Positions 1 through 8,558 of a stretch of DNA of 64,000 nt are shown here, piece after piece. Within the stretch, counting starts at the first letter, position 1, and each line of letters begins with the position of its first letter. The stretch is taken from positions 124,001-188,000 of the forward strand of contig CANMWA010000006.1 in assembly GCA_947501475.1 (NCBI GenBank), in the 5' to 3' direction. This DNA comes from an uncultured Aquimarina sp. GTDB lineage: Bacteria > Bacteroidota > Bacteroidia > Flavobacteriales > Flavobacteriaceae. Under the pieces are notes generated by a model. That model saw only the letters and a list, made by a program, of their open reading frames with translations, had not been told where the DNA came from and searched no databases. The position numbers and the translations under genes are program-made.

Positions 1-273
1 ATGGTACTTTGAGAAAGAATAATTGTCAATCTCTTTATCCAGCATTTTGATTACATTATAATGTCTAGGATCTTTCTTTATTCGCTCAAACATCATTTTA
101 ACAATTTCTTTTTCGCCTTCAAGAACCTGAAAAAAATTACCCTCAGAATATATTAATATGCCTGTAATACCGATATCGTTATTATGAATCTTAACATATT
201 CCATAAGTTCATTGATATCGATAGTAGACAAATCTGGGTTGACGGTGCTTACATAACTAAGTATATATCTCAT
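1..273 (-). CDS. BLUF-domain blue-light photoreceptor, 3' end outside window
   Basis: The 91 visible codons from the ATG at 271-273 run open to the window edge, so the carboxy terminus is missing. They read as a BLUF (blue light using FAD) domain. Y7 sits in the first strand (ILSYVS), N31 lies before the GITGILIY strand, and Q49 lies in FFQVLEGE, followed by an RIKKDPRHYNV segment. The spacing of 24 and 42 residues from Tyr to Asn and Gln equals the spacing of AppA Y21/N45/Q63, the residues that hold and switch the flavin hydrogen-bond network. No output domain is visible at the amino end, so this is either a short stand-alone BLUF protein or one with a carboxy-terminal effector beyond the window. 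It is the last gene seen downstream of rpoD on the same strand, but a strong hairpin lies between them. Confidence 0.85.
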   Translation of the reverse strand, partial: MRYILSYVSTVNPDLSTIDINELMEYVKIHNNDIGITGILIYSEGNFFQVLEGEKEIVKMMFERIKKDPRHYNVIKMLDKEIDNYSFSKYH

Positions 274-382
274 GAATTTGAGATTTATAGATTGATTTTA
301 TAGGGTAATTTAAAATATTATTTAAATATTGTTATTTTTTTTAAGTTATCTTCAAAAAAGATGTTAAAAAACATGATAAATG

Positions 383-408
383 AAAAACCTCCGGTAATCA
401 GCCGGAGG
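383..408 (-). terminator. Rho-independent terminator of rpoD
   Basis: On the minus strand a perfect 7-bp stem (CCTCCGG / CCGGAGG, 7-nt loop) at 388-408 is followed by a run of T at 383-387. It lies 65 bases past the rpoD stop codon and ahead of the BLUF gene. Confidence 0.8.
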
Positions 409-472
409 TCATTCATCAATCAAAAAACGAACAGTTATGTTATAAAACTGTTTGTAGCCGCAATTTAGGAAT

Positions 473-1336
473 TTATCCTAAATAAGTCTTTAAAATTTTA
501 CTTCTAGATGTATGTTTTAATCTACGAATTGCTTTTTCTTTTATTTGACGCACTCTTTCACGAGTTAAATCAAACGTTTCTCCAATTTCTTCTAGAGTCA
601 TTGGGTGTTGATCTCCCAGCCCAAAATATAGTCTGATTACGTCAGCTTCTCTAGGTGTAAGTGTTTCTAATGCTCTCTCTATTTCTGTACGCAGAGATTC
701 GTGTAATAAAGATCTATCAGGGTTTGGTGATTCACCAGAGTTTAATACATCATAAAGGTTAGAATCTTCTCCTTCTACAAGAGGTGCATCCATACTTACG
801 TGACGACCAGAGTTTTTCATAGACTCTTTTACGTCATTGATAGTCATATCTAATTCTTTTGCAATTTCTTCGGCACTTGGTGGGCGCTCATGAGATTGCT
901 CTAAGAAAGCATATGTTTTATTGATCTTATTGATCGAACCAATTTTATTTAAAGGTAAACGTACAATACGAGATTGTTCTGCTAATGCTTGCAAAATCGA
1001 TTGACGAATCCACCATACCGCATATGAAATGAATTTAAACCCACGAGTTTCATCAAAACGTTTAGCAGCTTTTATCAATCCTAAATTTCCTTCATTAATA
1101 AGGTCAGGAAGCGTTAATCCTTGATTTTGATATTGTTTTGCTACAGATACCACAAATCTTAGGTTTGCTTTCGTTAATTTTTCAAGGGCTCTCTCATCAC
1201 CTGCTTTAATACGTTGAGCCAATTCTACTTCTTCATCTGCAGTAATAAGATCTACTTTACCTATTTCTTGCAAATATTTATCCAGCGATGCAGTTTCACG
1301 ATTCGTTACCTGCTTCGTAATTTTAAGTTGTCTCAT
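473..1336 (-). CDS. rpoD: RNA polymerase primary sigma factor RpoD/SigA
   Basis: This 287-residue sigma-70 protein has the regions of a housekeeping sigma in order. Region 1.2 is near 17-45 ([14 protein letters not shown]), region 2 near 55-125 with the -10-binding [13 protein letters not shown] stretch, region 3 near 130-205, and region 4 near 220-285 with the helix-turn-helix [22 protein letters not shown]. It lacks the long acidic region 1.1 of E. coli RpoD. That short form is the normal primary sigma of Bacteroidota, which read TTG/TAnnTTTG promoters rather than TTGACA/TATAAT. The ATG at 1336 gives the family-typical [11 protein letters not shown] start. I found no exact -7 element upstream. 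It is transcribed alone, between the pnp terminator and its own terminator. Confidence 0.97.
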   Translation of the reverse strand: MRQLKITKQVTNRETASLDKYLQEIGKVDLITADEEVELAQRIKAGDERALEKLTKANLRFVVSVAKQYQNQGLTLPDLINEGNLGLIKAAKRFDETRGFKFISYAVWWIRQSILQALAEQSRIVRLPLNKIGSINKINKTYAFLEQSHERPPSAEEIAKELDMTINDVKESMKNSGRHVSMDAPLVEGEDSNLYDVLNSGESPNPDRSLLHESLRTEIERALETLTPREADVIRLYFGLGDQHPMTLEEIGETFDLTRERVRQIKEKAIRRLKHTSRSKILKTYLG

Positions 1337-1583
1337 CTATGTTCTCCTTGAAATTTAATATATGAATATTTAGGGCTTTTATCTATTATACGTAATATGT
1401 TATCAAAATGTTACAAAAATGTTTATTTTTTATTTAAATCAATAATTATTCTCTATTAGTCGTAACTGTTATGTGTTACTAACACTGGGTTTGTATGTTT
1501 TTATTAAAAAAATACATTTTTATATTTTTTATGAGCTTCGCAGAGGTGAATTAACCTTATTCAATCTAAAAAACTCTCAAAAT

Positions 1584-1620
1584 AAAAACGCCTTCAGAAA
1601 CTTCTGAAGGCGTTTTTTTA
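1584..1620 (-). terminator. Terminator of pnp
   Basis: A 12-bp perfect stem (1588-1599 with 1602-1613) is flanked by A and T runs on either side. On the minus strand it ends the pnp transcript, 16 bases past the stop codon. The T run on the plus strand would let it work in both directions. Confidence 0.85.
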
Positions 1621-1635
1621 TCATTTAAAAGAAAA

Positions 1636-3828
1636 TTAATCTTCTTTTTTCTCTCTACGAGGAGGTCTTCTGTCATCTCTTGGTTTATCACTACCTTCTG
1701 GTCTAGGAGGTCTAGGTAATAAAGCTTTTCTAGAAACTTTTTCTTTACGTGTTCTAGAATCAATTCCGAAGTACTTTACATCAAAAACATCACCCATGTT
1801 TACCACATCGCTAACATTTTCTGTACGTTCCCATGCCAATTCTGAAACGTGAAGTAAAACCTCATTACCAGGAGCTTCAAGATATTCTACTACAGCTCCA
1901 AAATCTAACATTTTTATTACTTTCACTTCATATACGCTACCTACAACTGGTTTGAAGGTAATAGACTCGATTTTTGCTAATACAGCATCGATTCCTTCTT
2001 GGTTTGTACCTAGAATTTCTACGTTTCCTTCTTCAGTAACAGGATCTTCGTTGATTACAATAGTAGTACCTGTAGTTTTTTGTAATTCTTGAATTACTTT
2101 ACCTCCAGGTCCAATTAGAGCACCAATATATTCTCCAGGAATGGTTTTGGTTACCATCTTAGGTGCATGTGCTTTCACATCTGCATTTGGTGTAGCGATA
2201 GTATCTGTCAATTTACCAAGAATATGTATACGGCCATCTGCAGCTTGTTTTAAAGCATTTACAAGGATTTCATAAGAAAGACCTTTTACCTTAATATCCA
2301 TCTGGCAAGCAGTAATACCATCTGCAGTACCAGTTACTTTAAAATCCATATCTCCTAAGTGATCTTCATCACCTAAGATATCAGATAGAACTGCATATTT
2401 TCCAGAATCCCCATCAGAGATTAGTCCCATAGCAATACCAGAAACTGGTTTTACCATTTGTACACCAGCATCCATCAATGCCATCGTACCTGAACAAACT
2501 GTTGCCATAGAAGAAGAACCATTAGATTCTAATACTTCTGATACGATACGTACTGTATAAGGACAATCTTCAGGGATCATACCTTTTAATGCACGTTGCG
2601 CCAAGTTTCCATGTCCTACCTCTCTACGAGAAGTACCTCGAATAGGTCTAGCTTCACCTGTACAAAAAGGAGGGAAGTTATAATGTAAATAGAATGTTTC
2701 TTCTCCTTCATATGAAGGCATGTCTATTTGGTTAGCTTCTCTAGAAGTACCTAAGGTAACTGTCGCTAATGCTTGAGTTTCTCCTCTGGTAAATATAGAA
2801 GATCCGTGAGTAGATGGTAAATAATCAACCTCACACCAGATTGGTCTGATCTCATCTGTTTTACGACCATCAAGGCGTAACCCTTCATTAAGAGTTAGAT
2901 CACGTATTGCAGCTTTTGAAGCTTTGGCATAATATTTTGAAACCAAATCTCCAAAATCCTCTAATTCTTCTTCAGAGAAAGAAGCAGTAATTTCTTCTTT
3001 AATTTCTGCAAATGAAGTACTTCTTTCTTTTTTAGAAGATCCTGCTTTTGCAACAGCATATACTTTATCATATGCCATGTCGTGAATTTTCTTTGCTAAA
3101 TCCTCGTCTTCTCGTTCTGGATCATATTCTCTAACTTCTTTTTTGCCGAAAGCTTTTGCTAATTTTATTTGAGCAGCACATTGTATTTTTATGTGATCGT
3201 GAGCGAATTTAATAGCTTCCACCATTTCTTCTTCACTAATTTCTTTCATCTCTCCTTCAACCATCATTACAGAATCTGCTGATGCTCCAATCATCATATC
3301 GATATCAGATTCGTCTAATTGAGCTCTGGTTGGATTAATGATAAATTCACCATTTACACGACCCACACGAGCTTCTGATATAGCACATTCAAATGGGAAA
3401 TCAGATAATTGTATTGCTGCAGATGCTGCCAATCCTGCCATTGCATCAGGCATTACATCATCGTCATGAGACATTAATTGGATCATCACTTGAGTTTCTG
3501 CATGATAATCTTTTGGGAAAAGAGGGCGCAATACACGATCTACTAATCTCATTGTTAATACCTCACCATCACTTGGTCTTGCTTCTCTTTTGAAGAAACC
3601 ACCAGGATAACGACCAGATGCAGCGAATTTTTCACGATAATCTACTGTTAAGGGTAGAAAATCTACATCACTTTGTTTGTAATTTGAAACAACTGTACAT
3701 AATAACATACACTTGCCCGATTGCACAACAACAGAACCATGTGCCTGTTTTGCCAATTTTCCAGTTTCGATAGAAATCTCTCTACCGTCACCAAGGTCTA
3801 TAACCTCTCTATAAACTTTTGGAATCAT
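1636..3828 (-). CDS. pnp: Polyribonucleotide nucleotidyltransferase (PNPase)
   Basis: This 730-residue PNPase is a phosphorolytic 3'-5' exoribonuclease of the RNA degradation machinery. It has two RNase PH cores (about 10-225 and 325-555) joined by an alpha-helical linker. A KH domain near 560-620 carries the IGPGGKVIQ loop, and an S1 RNA-binding domain near 630-700 ([20 protein letters not shown]) follows. The tail is basic and proline-rich ([10 protein letters not shown] then [11 protein letters not shown]). Length and order match the family. rpsO lies directly upstream, the same rpsO-pnp order known from enterobacteria. A bidirectional terminator (4012-4041) separates the two, and the leader between terminator and start can fold (see 3883-3948), so pnp probably has its own promoter or relies on read-through. 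Confidence 0.98.
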   Translation of the reverse strand: MIPKVYREVIDLGDGREISIETGKLAKQAHGSVVVQSGKCMLLCTVVSNYKQSDVDFLPLTVDYREKFAASGRYPGGFFKREARPSDGEVLTMRLVDRVLRPLFPKDYHAETQVMIQLMSHDDDVMPDAMAGLAASAAIQLSDFPFECAISEARVGRVNGEFIINPTRAQLDESDIDMMIGASADSVMMVEGEMKEISEEEMVEAIKFAHDHIKIQCAAQIKLAKAFGKKEVREYDPEREDEDLAKKIHDMAYDKVYAVAKAGSSKKERSTSFAEIKEEITASFSEEELEDFGDLVSKYYAKASKAAIRDLTLNEGLRLDGRKTDEIRPIWCEVDYLPSTHGSSIFTRGETQALATVTLGTSREANQIDMPSYEGEETFYLHYNFPPFCTGEARPIRGTSRREVGHGNLAQRALKGMIPEDCPYTVRIVSEVLESNGSSSMATVCSGTMALMDAGVQMVKPVSGIAMGLISDGDSGKYAVLSDILGDEDHLGDMDFKVTGTADGITACQMDIKVKGLSYEILVNALKQAADGRIHILGKLTDTIATPNADVKAHAPKMVTKTIPGEYIGALIGPGGKVIQELQKTTGTTIVINEDPVTEEGNVEILGTNQEGIDAVLAKIESITFKPVVGSVYEVKVIKMLDFGAVVEYLEAPGNEVLLHVSELAWERTENVSDVVNMGDVFDVKYFGIDSRTRKEKVSRKALLPRPPRPEGSDKPRDDRRPPRREKKED

Positions 3829-3882
3829 AATTTTTTTGATTCTAACATATCATTATTTTACATAACGATATGCTTCATTAAA

Positions 3883-3948
3883 CATTGGTTTTTCCGTCTT
3901 AACTTGGACGGACAAGGTTGTGTTGTTGTAGTAATTGCGTAACCAATG
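3883..3948 (-). promoter_or_regulatory. Structured pnp leader with nested inverted repeats
   Basis: An 8-bp outer stem (3883-3890 with 3941-3948, CATTGGTT/AACCAATG) encloses a 6-bp inner stem (3893-3898 with 3907-3912, TCCGTC/GACGGA). It lies 55 bases upstream of the pnp start in what would be its 5' untranslated RNA. Neither stem is followed by a T run, so it is not a terminator. In E. coli a leader stem-loop is the target of RNase III and PNPase autoregulation. Whether this one has that role is inference. Confidence 0.4.
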
Positions 3949-4011
3949 AAAAACTAAGGCATACATCAATACGTTAAAAGTACAAATGCTTTTTTAATAT
4001 ATATATAAAAT

Positions 4012-4041
4012 AAAAAAAGAGGCGCACAGCCTCTTTTTTTT
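4012..4041 (-). terminator. Terminator of rpsO
   Basis: GAGGC/GCCTC, extended by the flanking A/T runs to a 12-bp stem with a 5-nt loop, lies immediately after the rpsO stop codon. On the minus strand it ends in a long T run. It is symmetric enough to act on both strands. Confidence 0.85.
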
Positions 4042-4042
4042 A

Positions 4043-4312
4043 TTACTTTCTTAATCCTAATTCTTTTACAATAGCACGATATCTCATGATATCTTTCTTA
4101 ATAAGATAGTCTAATAAATCTCTACGCTTACCTACTAGCTTTACCAAAGATCGCTCAGTGTTATAATCTTTACGATTCTTTTTTAAATGCTCAGTTAAAT
4201 GAGTAATTCTGTGTGTAAATAATGCGATTTGACCTTCAGCAGAACCACTGTCATTTTTTCCTTTACCGTGTTTTGCGAAGATTTCTTCTTTAGTCTCTTT
4301 TGTTAGATACAT
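4043..4312 (-). CDS. rpsO: Ribosomal protein uS15
   Basis: S15 binds the 16S rRNA central domain early in 30S assembly. The 89 residues MYLTKETKEEIF...KELGLRK contain the conserved GSAEGQIALFTHRI and RRDLLDYL segments and match the usual length of 88-89. The open frame extends 19 codons further to 4369. I reject that start because the extension is not S15-like and runs into a TATATTTG -7 element at 4367-4374. The start at 4312 leaves a leader of about 50 bases. It is followed by its own terminator and then pnp. Confidence 0.97.
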   Translation of the reverse strand: MYLTKETKEEIFAKHGKGKNDSGSAEGQIALFTHRITHLTEHLKKNRKDYNTERSLVKLVGKRRDLLDYLIKKDIMRYRAIVKELGLRK

Positions 4313-4366
4313 TCCAATATTATTTAAATGATTTTTATGTATTGATAACATTTTGCTATCAGCGTG

Positions 4367-4374
4367 CAAATATA
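4367..4374 (-). promoter_or_regulatory. Candidate -7 element of rpsO (TATATTTG)
   Basis: This exact TAnnTTTG match on the minus strand lies 54 bases upstream of the rpsO start. No TTG is seen at the -33 position, so the assignment rests on the -7 box and its position. Confidence 0.45.
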
Positions 4375-4477
4375 CTATTTTTTGAATGATAAATACTTTT
4401 TATTAAAAAAAATCATCAGTTACTAAACCTTTTGTAAAATGTTCAGTCTTAAAAATGTAACGTTAAAATTAAATATT

Positions 4478-5302
4478 ATGAAAAACAGCATTTTTAAGTT
4501 TGGACTGATCACACTTTTGTCTGTCATTTTAATTGGGTGTAATAAAGATGAAGCTGAGGATCAGGTAATTCAACTCCTGAATACCGAAGAAACAACACTT
4601 AATGCAAAAGTTGATAATGCAACCGAAGTGATAAGCGATACGTTTTTACAAATTTATGAAAACGAAGAAGGTCTTATTAAAAAACCTATTCATCCTTTTT
4701 TACCTGATTGTGTAGTGATTACAGTTGAAATTACAGACATGTCAAAAAATGTTACTGTAGATTTCGGGTCTGAAGGTTGTGATGTAAGAGGACATGTGAT
4801 TAAAGGAATGATTAATATGTCGTATATGGTAGATGTTGATGCGATGACCCTGGTTCTTAATTATGTTCTCGAAGATTTCTTTATTGATGATATTAGGTTT
4901 GAAGGAAAAAGGATTGTTACCAGACAGAAATCTAATGATAATGGTAATCCGCAATATGTGATGGACCTGGATCTTAAAGTTACATTCGCAGATGGAACTG
5001 AAGCTACAAGAACTGGCACCAAAACTCGAGAATGGGTAGAAGGTTCTTTTAATGGAAATTGGGGAGATAATGTATTCTTAATTACGGGAGCCTGGGAAAC
5101 GAATTTTGTAAATGGAAATGTACATAGTACTACCATTATAACGCCATTGAGAAGAGAGGCTAGCTGTAAATTTTTGGTTAGTGGAGTAGTGGACTTGGTG
5201 AGAACAAATTATAGCGGCTCACTTGATTATGGAGATGGTGAATGTGATAATACAGCAGTATTTGTGAATACTGATGGAGAGGAAAAAGAAATACGCTTAT
5301 AG
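4478..5302 (+). CDS. Hypothetical lipoprotein
   Basis: I do not recognise a domain. The 274-residue protein begins MKNSIFKFGLITLL and has a lipobox ending at C21 (LIGC), followed by an acidic stretch (NKDEAEDQ). That suggests export and attachment to a membrane. The remainder is rich in beta-type alternation, with several aspartates and a few cysteines (for example DCVV, EGCD and EASC), typical of Bacteroidota surface or periplasmic lipoproteins. The open frame starts at 4439, but that adds 13 residues before the signal peptide, so the ATG at 4478 is preferred. It is transcribed alone, divergent from rpsO and convergent with the EEP hydrolase across a shared terminator. Confidence 0.8.
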   Translation: MKNSIFKFGLITLLSVILIGCNKDEAEDQVIQLLNTEETTLNAKVDNATEVISDTFLQIYENEEGLIKKPIHPFLPDCVVITVEITDMSKNVTVDFGSEGCDVRGHVIKGMINMSYMVDVDAMTLVLNYVLEDFFIDDIRFEGKRIVTRQKSNDNGNPQYVMDLDLKVTFADGTEATRTGTKTREWVEGSFNGNWGDNVFLITGAWETNFVNGNVHSTTIITPLRREASCKFLVSGVVDLVRTNYSGSLDYGDGECDNTAVFVNTDGEEKEIRL

Positions 5303-5323
5303 TGTGTTTTGATGATTACGTAT

Positions 5324-5357
5324 AAAAAGCACCTTCTTATTTTTAAGAAGGTGCTTT
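5324..5357. terminator. Bidirectional terminator between lipoprotein and EEP hydrolase genes
   Basis: An 11-bp stem AGCACCTTCTT/AAGAAGGTGCT (5328-5338 with 5345-5355) is flanked by A and T runs. It is placed between two convergent stop codons, so it can end both transcripts. Confidence 0.85.
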
Positions 5358-5358
5358 T

Positions 5359-6354
5359 TTATATATTTTCTACTTCTGCTACTATAGGAAAATGGTCTGA
5401 AGCATTTTTTAGTTCATTACTTATTGCTTTTATGGTTGCATCATCTTTTTCGAGATAAGGGTTCCATACTTTTGCATTCGAAGAAATAAGCCCTTCGCTA
5501 ATTAATATGTGATCTATTAATACATTAATGTTATCTTCTGTTATTCGATCTCTATACCTGCTTGATGAGGGTTTCCAGCCATTGCTGGTCCATTTGGGTT
5601 TGGATAGTACAGATTTTAGAATCATATTAGGTTTCCATAGATCTCCTAATAATATCTCTACAGCACTTTTATTAAATTTATTTTCATAAAAATCCATACC
5701 AACACCATCATTAATATCACCCATAACAATTACATTATTATCTGTGCCTATATACTCATCACATTTATTTCTAATAGACATACATTCTGCATATAATCTC
5801 ATTCTGTCTCTTTTTGATATTTGCTCGAATTTGGCATAGTCTACGGGTGCAAATATGCCTTTGGATTTTGTATGCGCAATGATGATTTTAGAGAAGTGGT
5901 TATCGGCTAAAGACGTTACAGTAAGTTCTAGCGGAGGTCTAAAATGTTTGTATTGTTCTTTGATAAGTCTATTGGTGGTATCTACTAAAAATGGCTCGTT
6001 AAATTGGTTTTTTGAATTTGTGGTAGGAGTGAATTCTACTTTGATTTTTGAGCTATCGTATAACGCACATAATTCTTGTTGCCCATTGGATGGATAACCA
6101 TGAACTCCTTTAAAATGATTATTTAACCCAAAATGGGCTCCCCATTTTTCTAATTGAAGCGATGCTGTTTTACTTCCGTTTGCAAGGGTGTCAGGTCCTT
6201 CGACTATTCCTATAAAATCAGGATTTATAGCAGAAACAATACTAGCTAATTGTTGACTTCTATTTCCTTCGTCTCCAGTAGTTATTGGCGTTCCATCCTT
6301 GTGGAATAATCTACGCATCCACTCAACGTTATATACTGCTATTTTTAGTTTCAT
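5359..6354 (-). CDS. Endonuclease/exonuclease/phosphatase (EEP) family protein
   Basis: The 331-residue protein has the motif series of the DNase I-like EEP superfamily. These are NVEWM near residue 9, GIVEG near 49, AHTKSKG near 160, MGDINDG near 211 (catalytic Asp and Asn) and SDHFPIVAEV at the carboxy end (catalytic Asp-His). It has no signal peptide, so it is probably cytoplasmic. The superfamily cleaves phosphodiesters in DNA, RNA or small phospho-compounds, and the sequence does not tell which. It is monocistronic, between a shared terminator and the accD terminator. Confidence 0.88.
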   Translation of the reverse strand: MKLKIAVYNVEWMRRLFHKDGTPITTGDEGNRSQQLASIVSAINPDFIGIVEGPDTLANGSKTASLQLEKWGAHFGLNNHFKGVHGYPSNGQQELCALYDSSKIKVEFTPTTNSKNQFNEPFLVDTTNRLIKEQYKHFRPPLELTVTSLADNHFSKIIIAHTKSKGIFAPVDYAKFEQISKRDRMRLYAECMSIRNKCDEYIGTDNNVIVMGDINDGVGMDFYENKFNKSAVEILLGDLWKPNMILKSVLSKPKWTSNGWKPSSSRYRDRITEDNINVLIDHILISEGLISSNAKVWNPYLEKDDATIKAISNELKNASDHFPIVAEVENI

Positions 6355-6461
6355 AATTTATAATATAAGTTTTATTAATACTATAAATTTAAAACGAAGA
6401 AGTTGTTTATGTAAGCGTGGAATACCCCATTTATAAAAGGGTATATGACTTGTTTTAGAAT

Positions 6462-6495
6462 AAAAAAAGGATTTGCATTTCGCAAATCCTTTTTA
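6462..6495 (-). terminator. Terminator of accD
   Basis: GGATTTGC/GCAAATCC (6469-6476 with 6482-6489) sits between A and T runs, 19 bases past the accD stop codon on the minus strand. Confidence 0.85.
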
Positions 6496-6513
6496 TTCTC
6501 TTCGATGATTAAT

Positions 6514-7371
6514 TTAATTAGATAAAGGTCTGTTTAAAATTAAATCAAGATATAGGTTTATTTTATGCTTTAGATGTTGTCTAGAAGTTATAAAATCCAA
6601 AAAGCCATGTTCTTTTAAAAATTCTGCTGTTTGGAAACCTTCTGGTAATTCTTGCCCTGTAGTATCTCTTACTACTCGAGGTCCGGCAAAACCAATTAGA
6701 GCTCCTGGTTCTCCGATATTAATATCTCCTAACATAGCAAAAGAAGCTGTTGTGCCTCCTGTGGTAGGGTCTGTGCATAATGATATATAAGGAATCCCTG
6801 CATCTGCCAATTGAGCTAGTTTTGCAGAAGTTTTAGCCAATTGCATTAATGATAAAGCAGCCTCCATCATACGGGCACCACCTGATTTAGAAATAATCAT
6901 AAATGGTATTTTATGTTTTAATGAGTGGTCTGCAGCTCTGGCAATTTTTTCACCGACTACACTCCCCATAGAACCTCCGATAAAAGAAAAATCCATACAA
7001 GCAATGACTAAGTCATTTCCGTTAGATTGTCCAACTGCAGTTCGTACGGCATCTTTCAGATCTGTTTTATCTTGTGCATCTTTAAGACGATCGACATATT
7101 TCTTTTTGTCTTCGAATTTAAGAGGGTCTTTTGATGTTAGGTTTTTGTCTAGTTCTTTGTATTTGTTATCATCGAATAAAATTTCGAAATATTCTTTACT
7201 ACCTATTCTTACATGATATCCGTCTTCGGGACTTACATAAAAGTTTTTTTCTAGTTGTTCTGCATCTACAATTTTTCCTGTAGGTGATTTGTACCAAAGC
7301 CCTTTTGGGACATCTTTTTTGTCTTCGGTAGCTGTTTGAATCCCTTTTTGTGTTCTCTTAAACCAAGCCAT
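6514..7371 (-). CDS. accD: Acetyl-CoA carboxylase carboxyltransferase beta subunit, lacking the zinc ribbon cysteines
   Basis: AccD forms the carboxyltransferase with AccA, making malonyl-CoA in the first step of fatty acid synthesis. The 285 residues contain the crotonase-fold core: [29 protein letters not shown] with the oxyanion-hole glycines, and [12 protein letters not shown]. The amino-terminal region that in E. coli carries a Cys4 zinc ribbon is recognisable by its framework ([11 protein letters not shown], then [14 protein letters not shown]). It has Ser, Gly and Asp where cysteines are expected, and there is no cysteine in the first 60 residues. The fold here must be held without zinc. 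It follows fbaA with a terminator between them, so it may have its own promoter in the 60-bp gap. Confidence 0.96.
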   Translation of the reverse strand: MAWFKRTQKGIQTATEDKKDVPKGLWYKSPTGKIVDAEQLEKNFYVSPEDGYHVRIGSKEYFEILFDDNKYKELDKNLTSKDPLKFEDKKKYVDRLKDAQDKTDLKDAVRTAVGQSNGNDLVIACMDFSFIGGSMGSVVGEKIARAADHSLKHKIPFMIISKSGGARMMEAALSLMQLAKTSAKLAQLADAGIPYISLCTDPTTGGTTASFAMLGDINIGEPGALIGFAGPRVVRDTTGQELPEGFQTAEFLKEHGFLDFITSRQHLKHKINLYLDLILNRPLSN

Positions 7372-7383
7372 AAATTAATATAT

Positions 7384-7419
7384 TAAAAAAGCTGAAGCTC
7401 TTATTAAGAGTTTCAGCTT
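7384..7419 (-). terminator. Terminator of fbaA
   Basis: A 14-bp stem with one G-U pair (7389-7402 with 7406-7419) and a 3-nt loop is followed on the minus strand by a T run. It lies between the fbaA stop and the accD start. Confidence 0.8.
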
Positions 7420-7431
7420 AGTTTTCAATTT

Positions 7432-8499
7432 TTATAATGTATTTACATTATTTAAATCTTCGAATGCCTTTTTTAGACGGTTCTTAAAGGTGATTTCACC
7501 TTCGCGTAACCATTTTCTAGGATCATAATGTTTTTTGTTAGGTTCTTCAGCTCCTTCTGGGTTACCAATTTGTGTTTTTAGATATTCGATATTATTGGTC
7601 ATATAATCACGAATCCCTTCATTAAAAGCAAACTGAAGATCTGTATCAATATTCATTTTAATAACACCATATCCGATAGCTTCTCTAATTTCTTCTAGAG
7701 AAGAACCGCTTCCTCCATGAAATACAAAGTCGATGTGGTTAGCTTCTACTCCGTATTTTTGAGAAATAAACTCTTGAGAGTTTTTAAGTATTTTTGGTGT
7801 AAGTTTTACATTTCCTGGTTTATATACCCCATGTACATTTCCAAAAGCTGCTGCTACTGTAAACTTATCGCTTACTTTGCTTAATTCTTCATAAGCATAT
7901 GCAACCTCTTCTGGTTGTGTGTATAGTTTTGAATCATCTACATCGGTATTATCAACACCATCTTCTTCACCACCAGTAATTCCTAACTCTATTTCAAGGG
8001 TCATACCCATTTTACTCATACGAGCTAAATATTCCTTACAGATCTCTATATTTTCTTCTAGAGGCTCTTCAGATAGGTCAATCATATGAGAGCTATATAG
8101 TGGTTTTCCGGTTGCTGCATAAAATTGTTCTCCAGCGTCTAGTAATCCGTCGATCCAAGGAAGTAGTTTTTTTGCACAGTGGTCAGTGTGCAAGATAACT
8201 GGTACCCCATAAGCTTCAGCTAACAAATGTACATGTTTTGCACCTGCAACTGCACCAGCAATGGCAGCTTTTTGATTTTCGTTTGATAATCCTTTTCCGG
8301 CATTAAATTGTGCTCCTCCGTTAGAGAATTGAATAATTACCGGAGCGTTTAATTCTGCAGCCGTTTCTAAAACTCCATTAATAGTATTAGAACCGATTAC
8401 ATTGACTGCGGGTAATGCAAAAGCTTTTTGCTTTGCGTACTTAAAAATTGCTTGTACTTCATCTCCCGTAGCAACTCCTGGTTTAATGTTGTGACTCAT
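7432..8499 (-). CDS. fbaA: Class II fructose-bisphosphate aldolase
   Basis: This zinc-dependent aldolase interconverts fructose-1,6-bisphosphate with dihydroxyacetone phosphate and glyceraldehyde-3-phosphate in glycolysis and gluconeogenesis. The 355 residues match the long class IIA form. Recognisable are the HTDHCAKKLLPW segment with metal-binding His and catalytic Asp, EIELGITGGEEDGVDN, FGNVHGVYKPG with a zinc-ligand His, and the phosphate-binding HGGSGSS and MNIDTDLQ. The ATG at 8499 gives MSHNIKPGV. A TACTTTTG -7 box lies 26 bases upstream. Confidence 0.97.
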   Translation of the reverse strand: MSHNIKPGVATGDEVQAIFKYAKQKAFALPAVNVIGSNTINGVLETAAELNAPVIIQFSNGGAQFNAGKGLSNENQKAAIAGAVAGAKHVHLLAEAYGVPVILHTDHCAKKLLPWIDGLLDAGEQFYAATGKPLYSSHMIDLSEEPLEENIEICKEYLARMSKMGMTLEIELGITGGEEDGVDNTDVDDSKLYTQPEEVAYAYEELSKVSDKFTVAAAFGNVHGVYKPGNVKLTPKILKNSQEFISQKYGVEANHIDFVFHGGSGSSLEEIREAIGYGVIKMNIDTDLQFAFNEGIRDYMTNNIEYLKTQIGNPEGAEEPNKKHYDPRKWLREGEITFKNRLKKAFEDLNNVNTL

Positions 8500-8524
8500 A
8501 ATTTAGTTTTGGTTTATAAGGGTA

Positions 8525-8532
8525 CAAAAGTA
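8525..8532 (-). promoter_or_regulatory. Candidate -7 element of fbaA (TACTTTTG)
   Basis: An exact TAnnTTTG match on the minus strand ends 26 bases before the fbaA start. No clear -33 TTG is seen. Confidence 0.4.
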
Positions 8533-8558
8533 GTAAAATTATACTGAAACCGATACGA

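Noticed and set aside
1566..1763. 65-residue open frame overlapping the 3' end of pnp
   Set aside because: It runs through the pnp terminator hairpin and reads pnp codons in another frame.
4313..4369. Longer amino terminus of S15
   Set aside because: The 19 extra residues do not belong to S15, and they coincide with the TATATTTG promoter element.
5359..6354. EEP hydrolase as a secreted DNase or sphingomyelinase-type toxin
   Set aside because: No signal peptide is visible and the motifs are generic to the superfamily, so a secreted toxin role is not supported.
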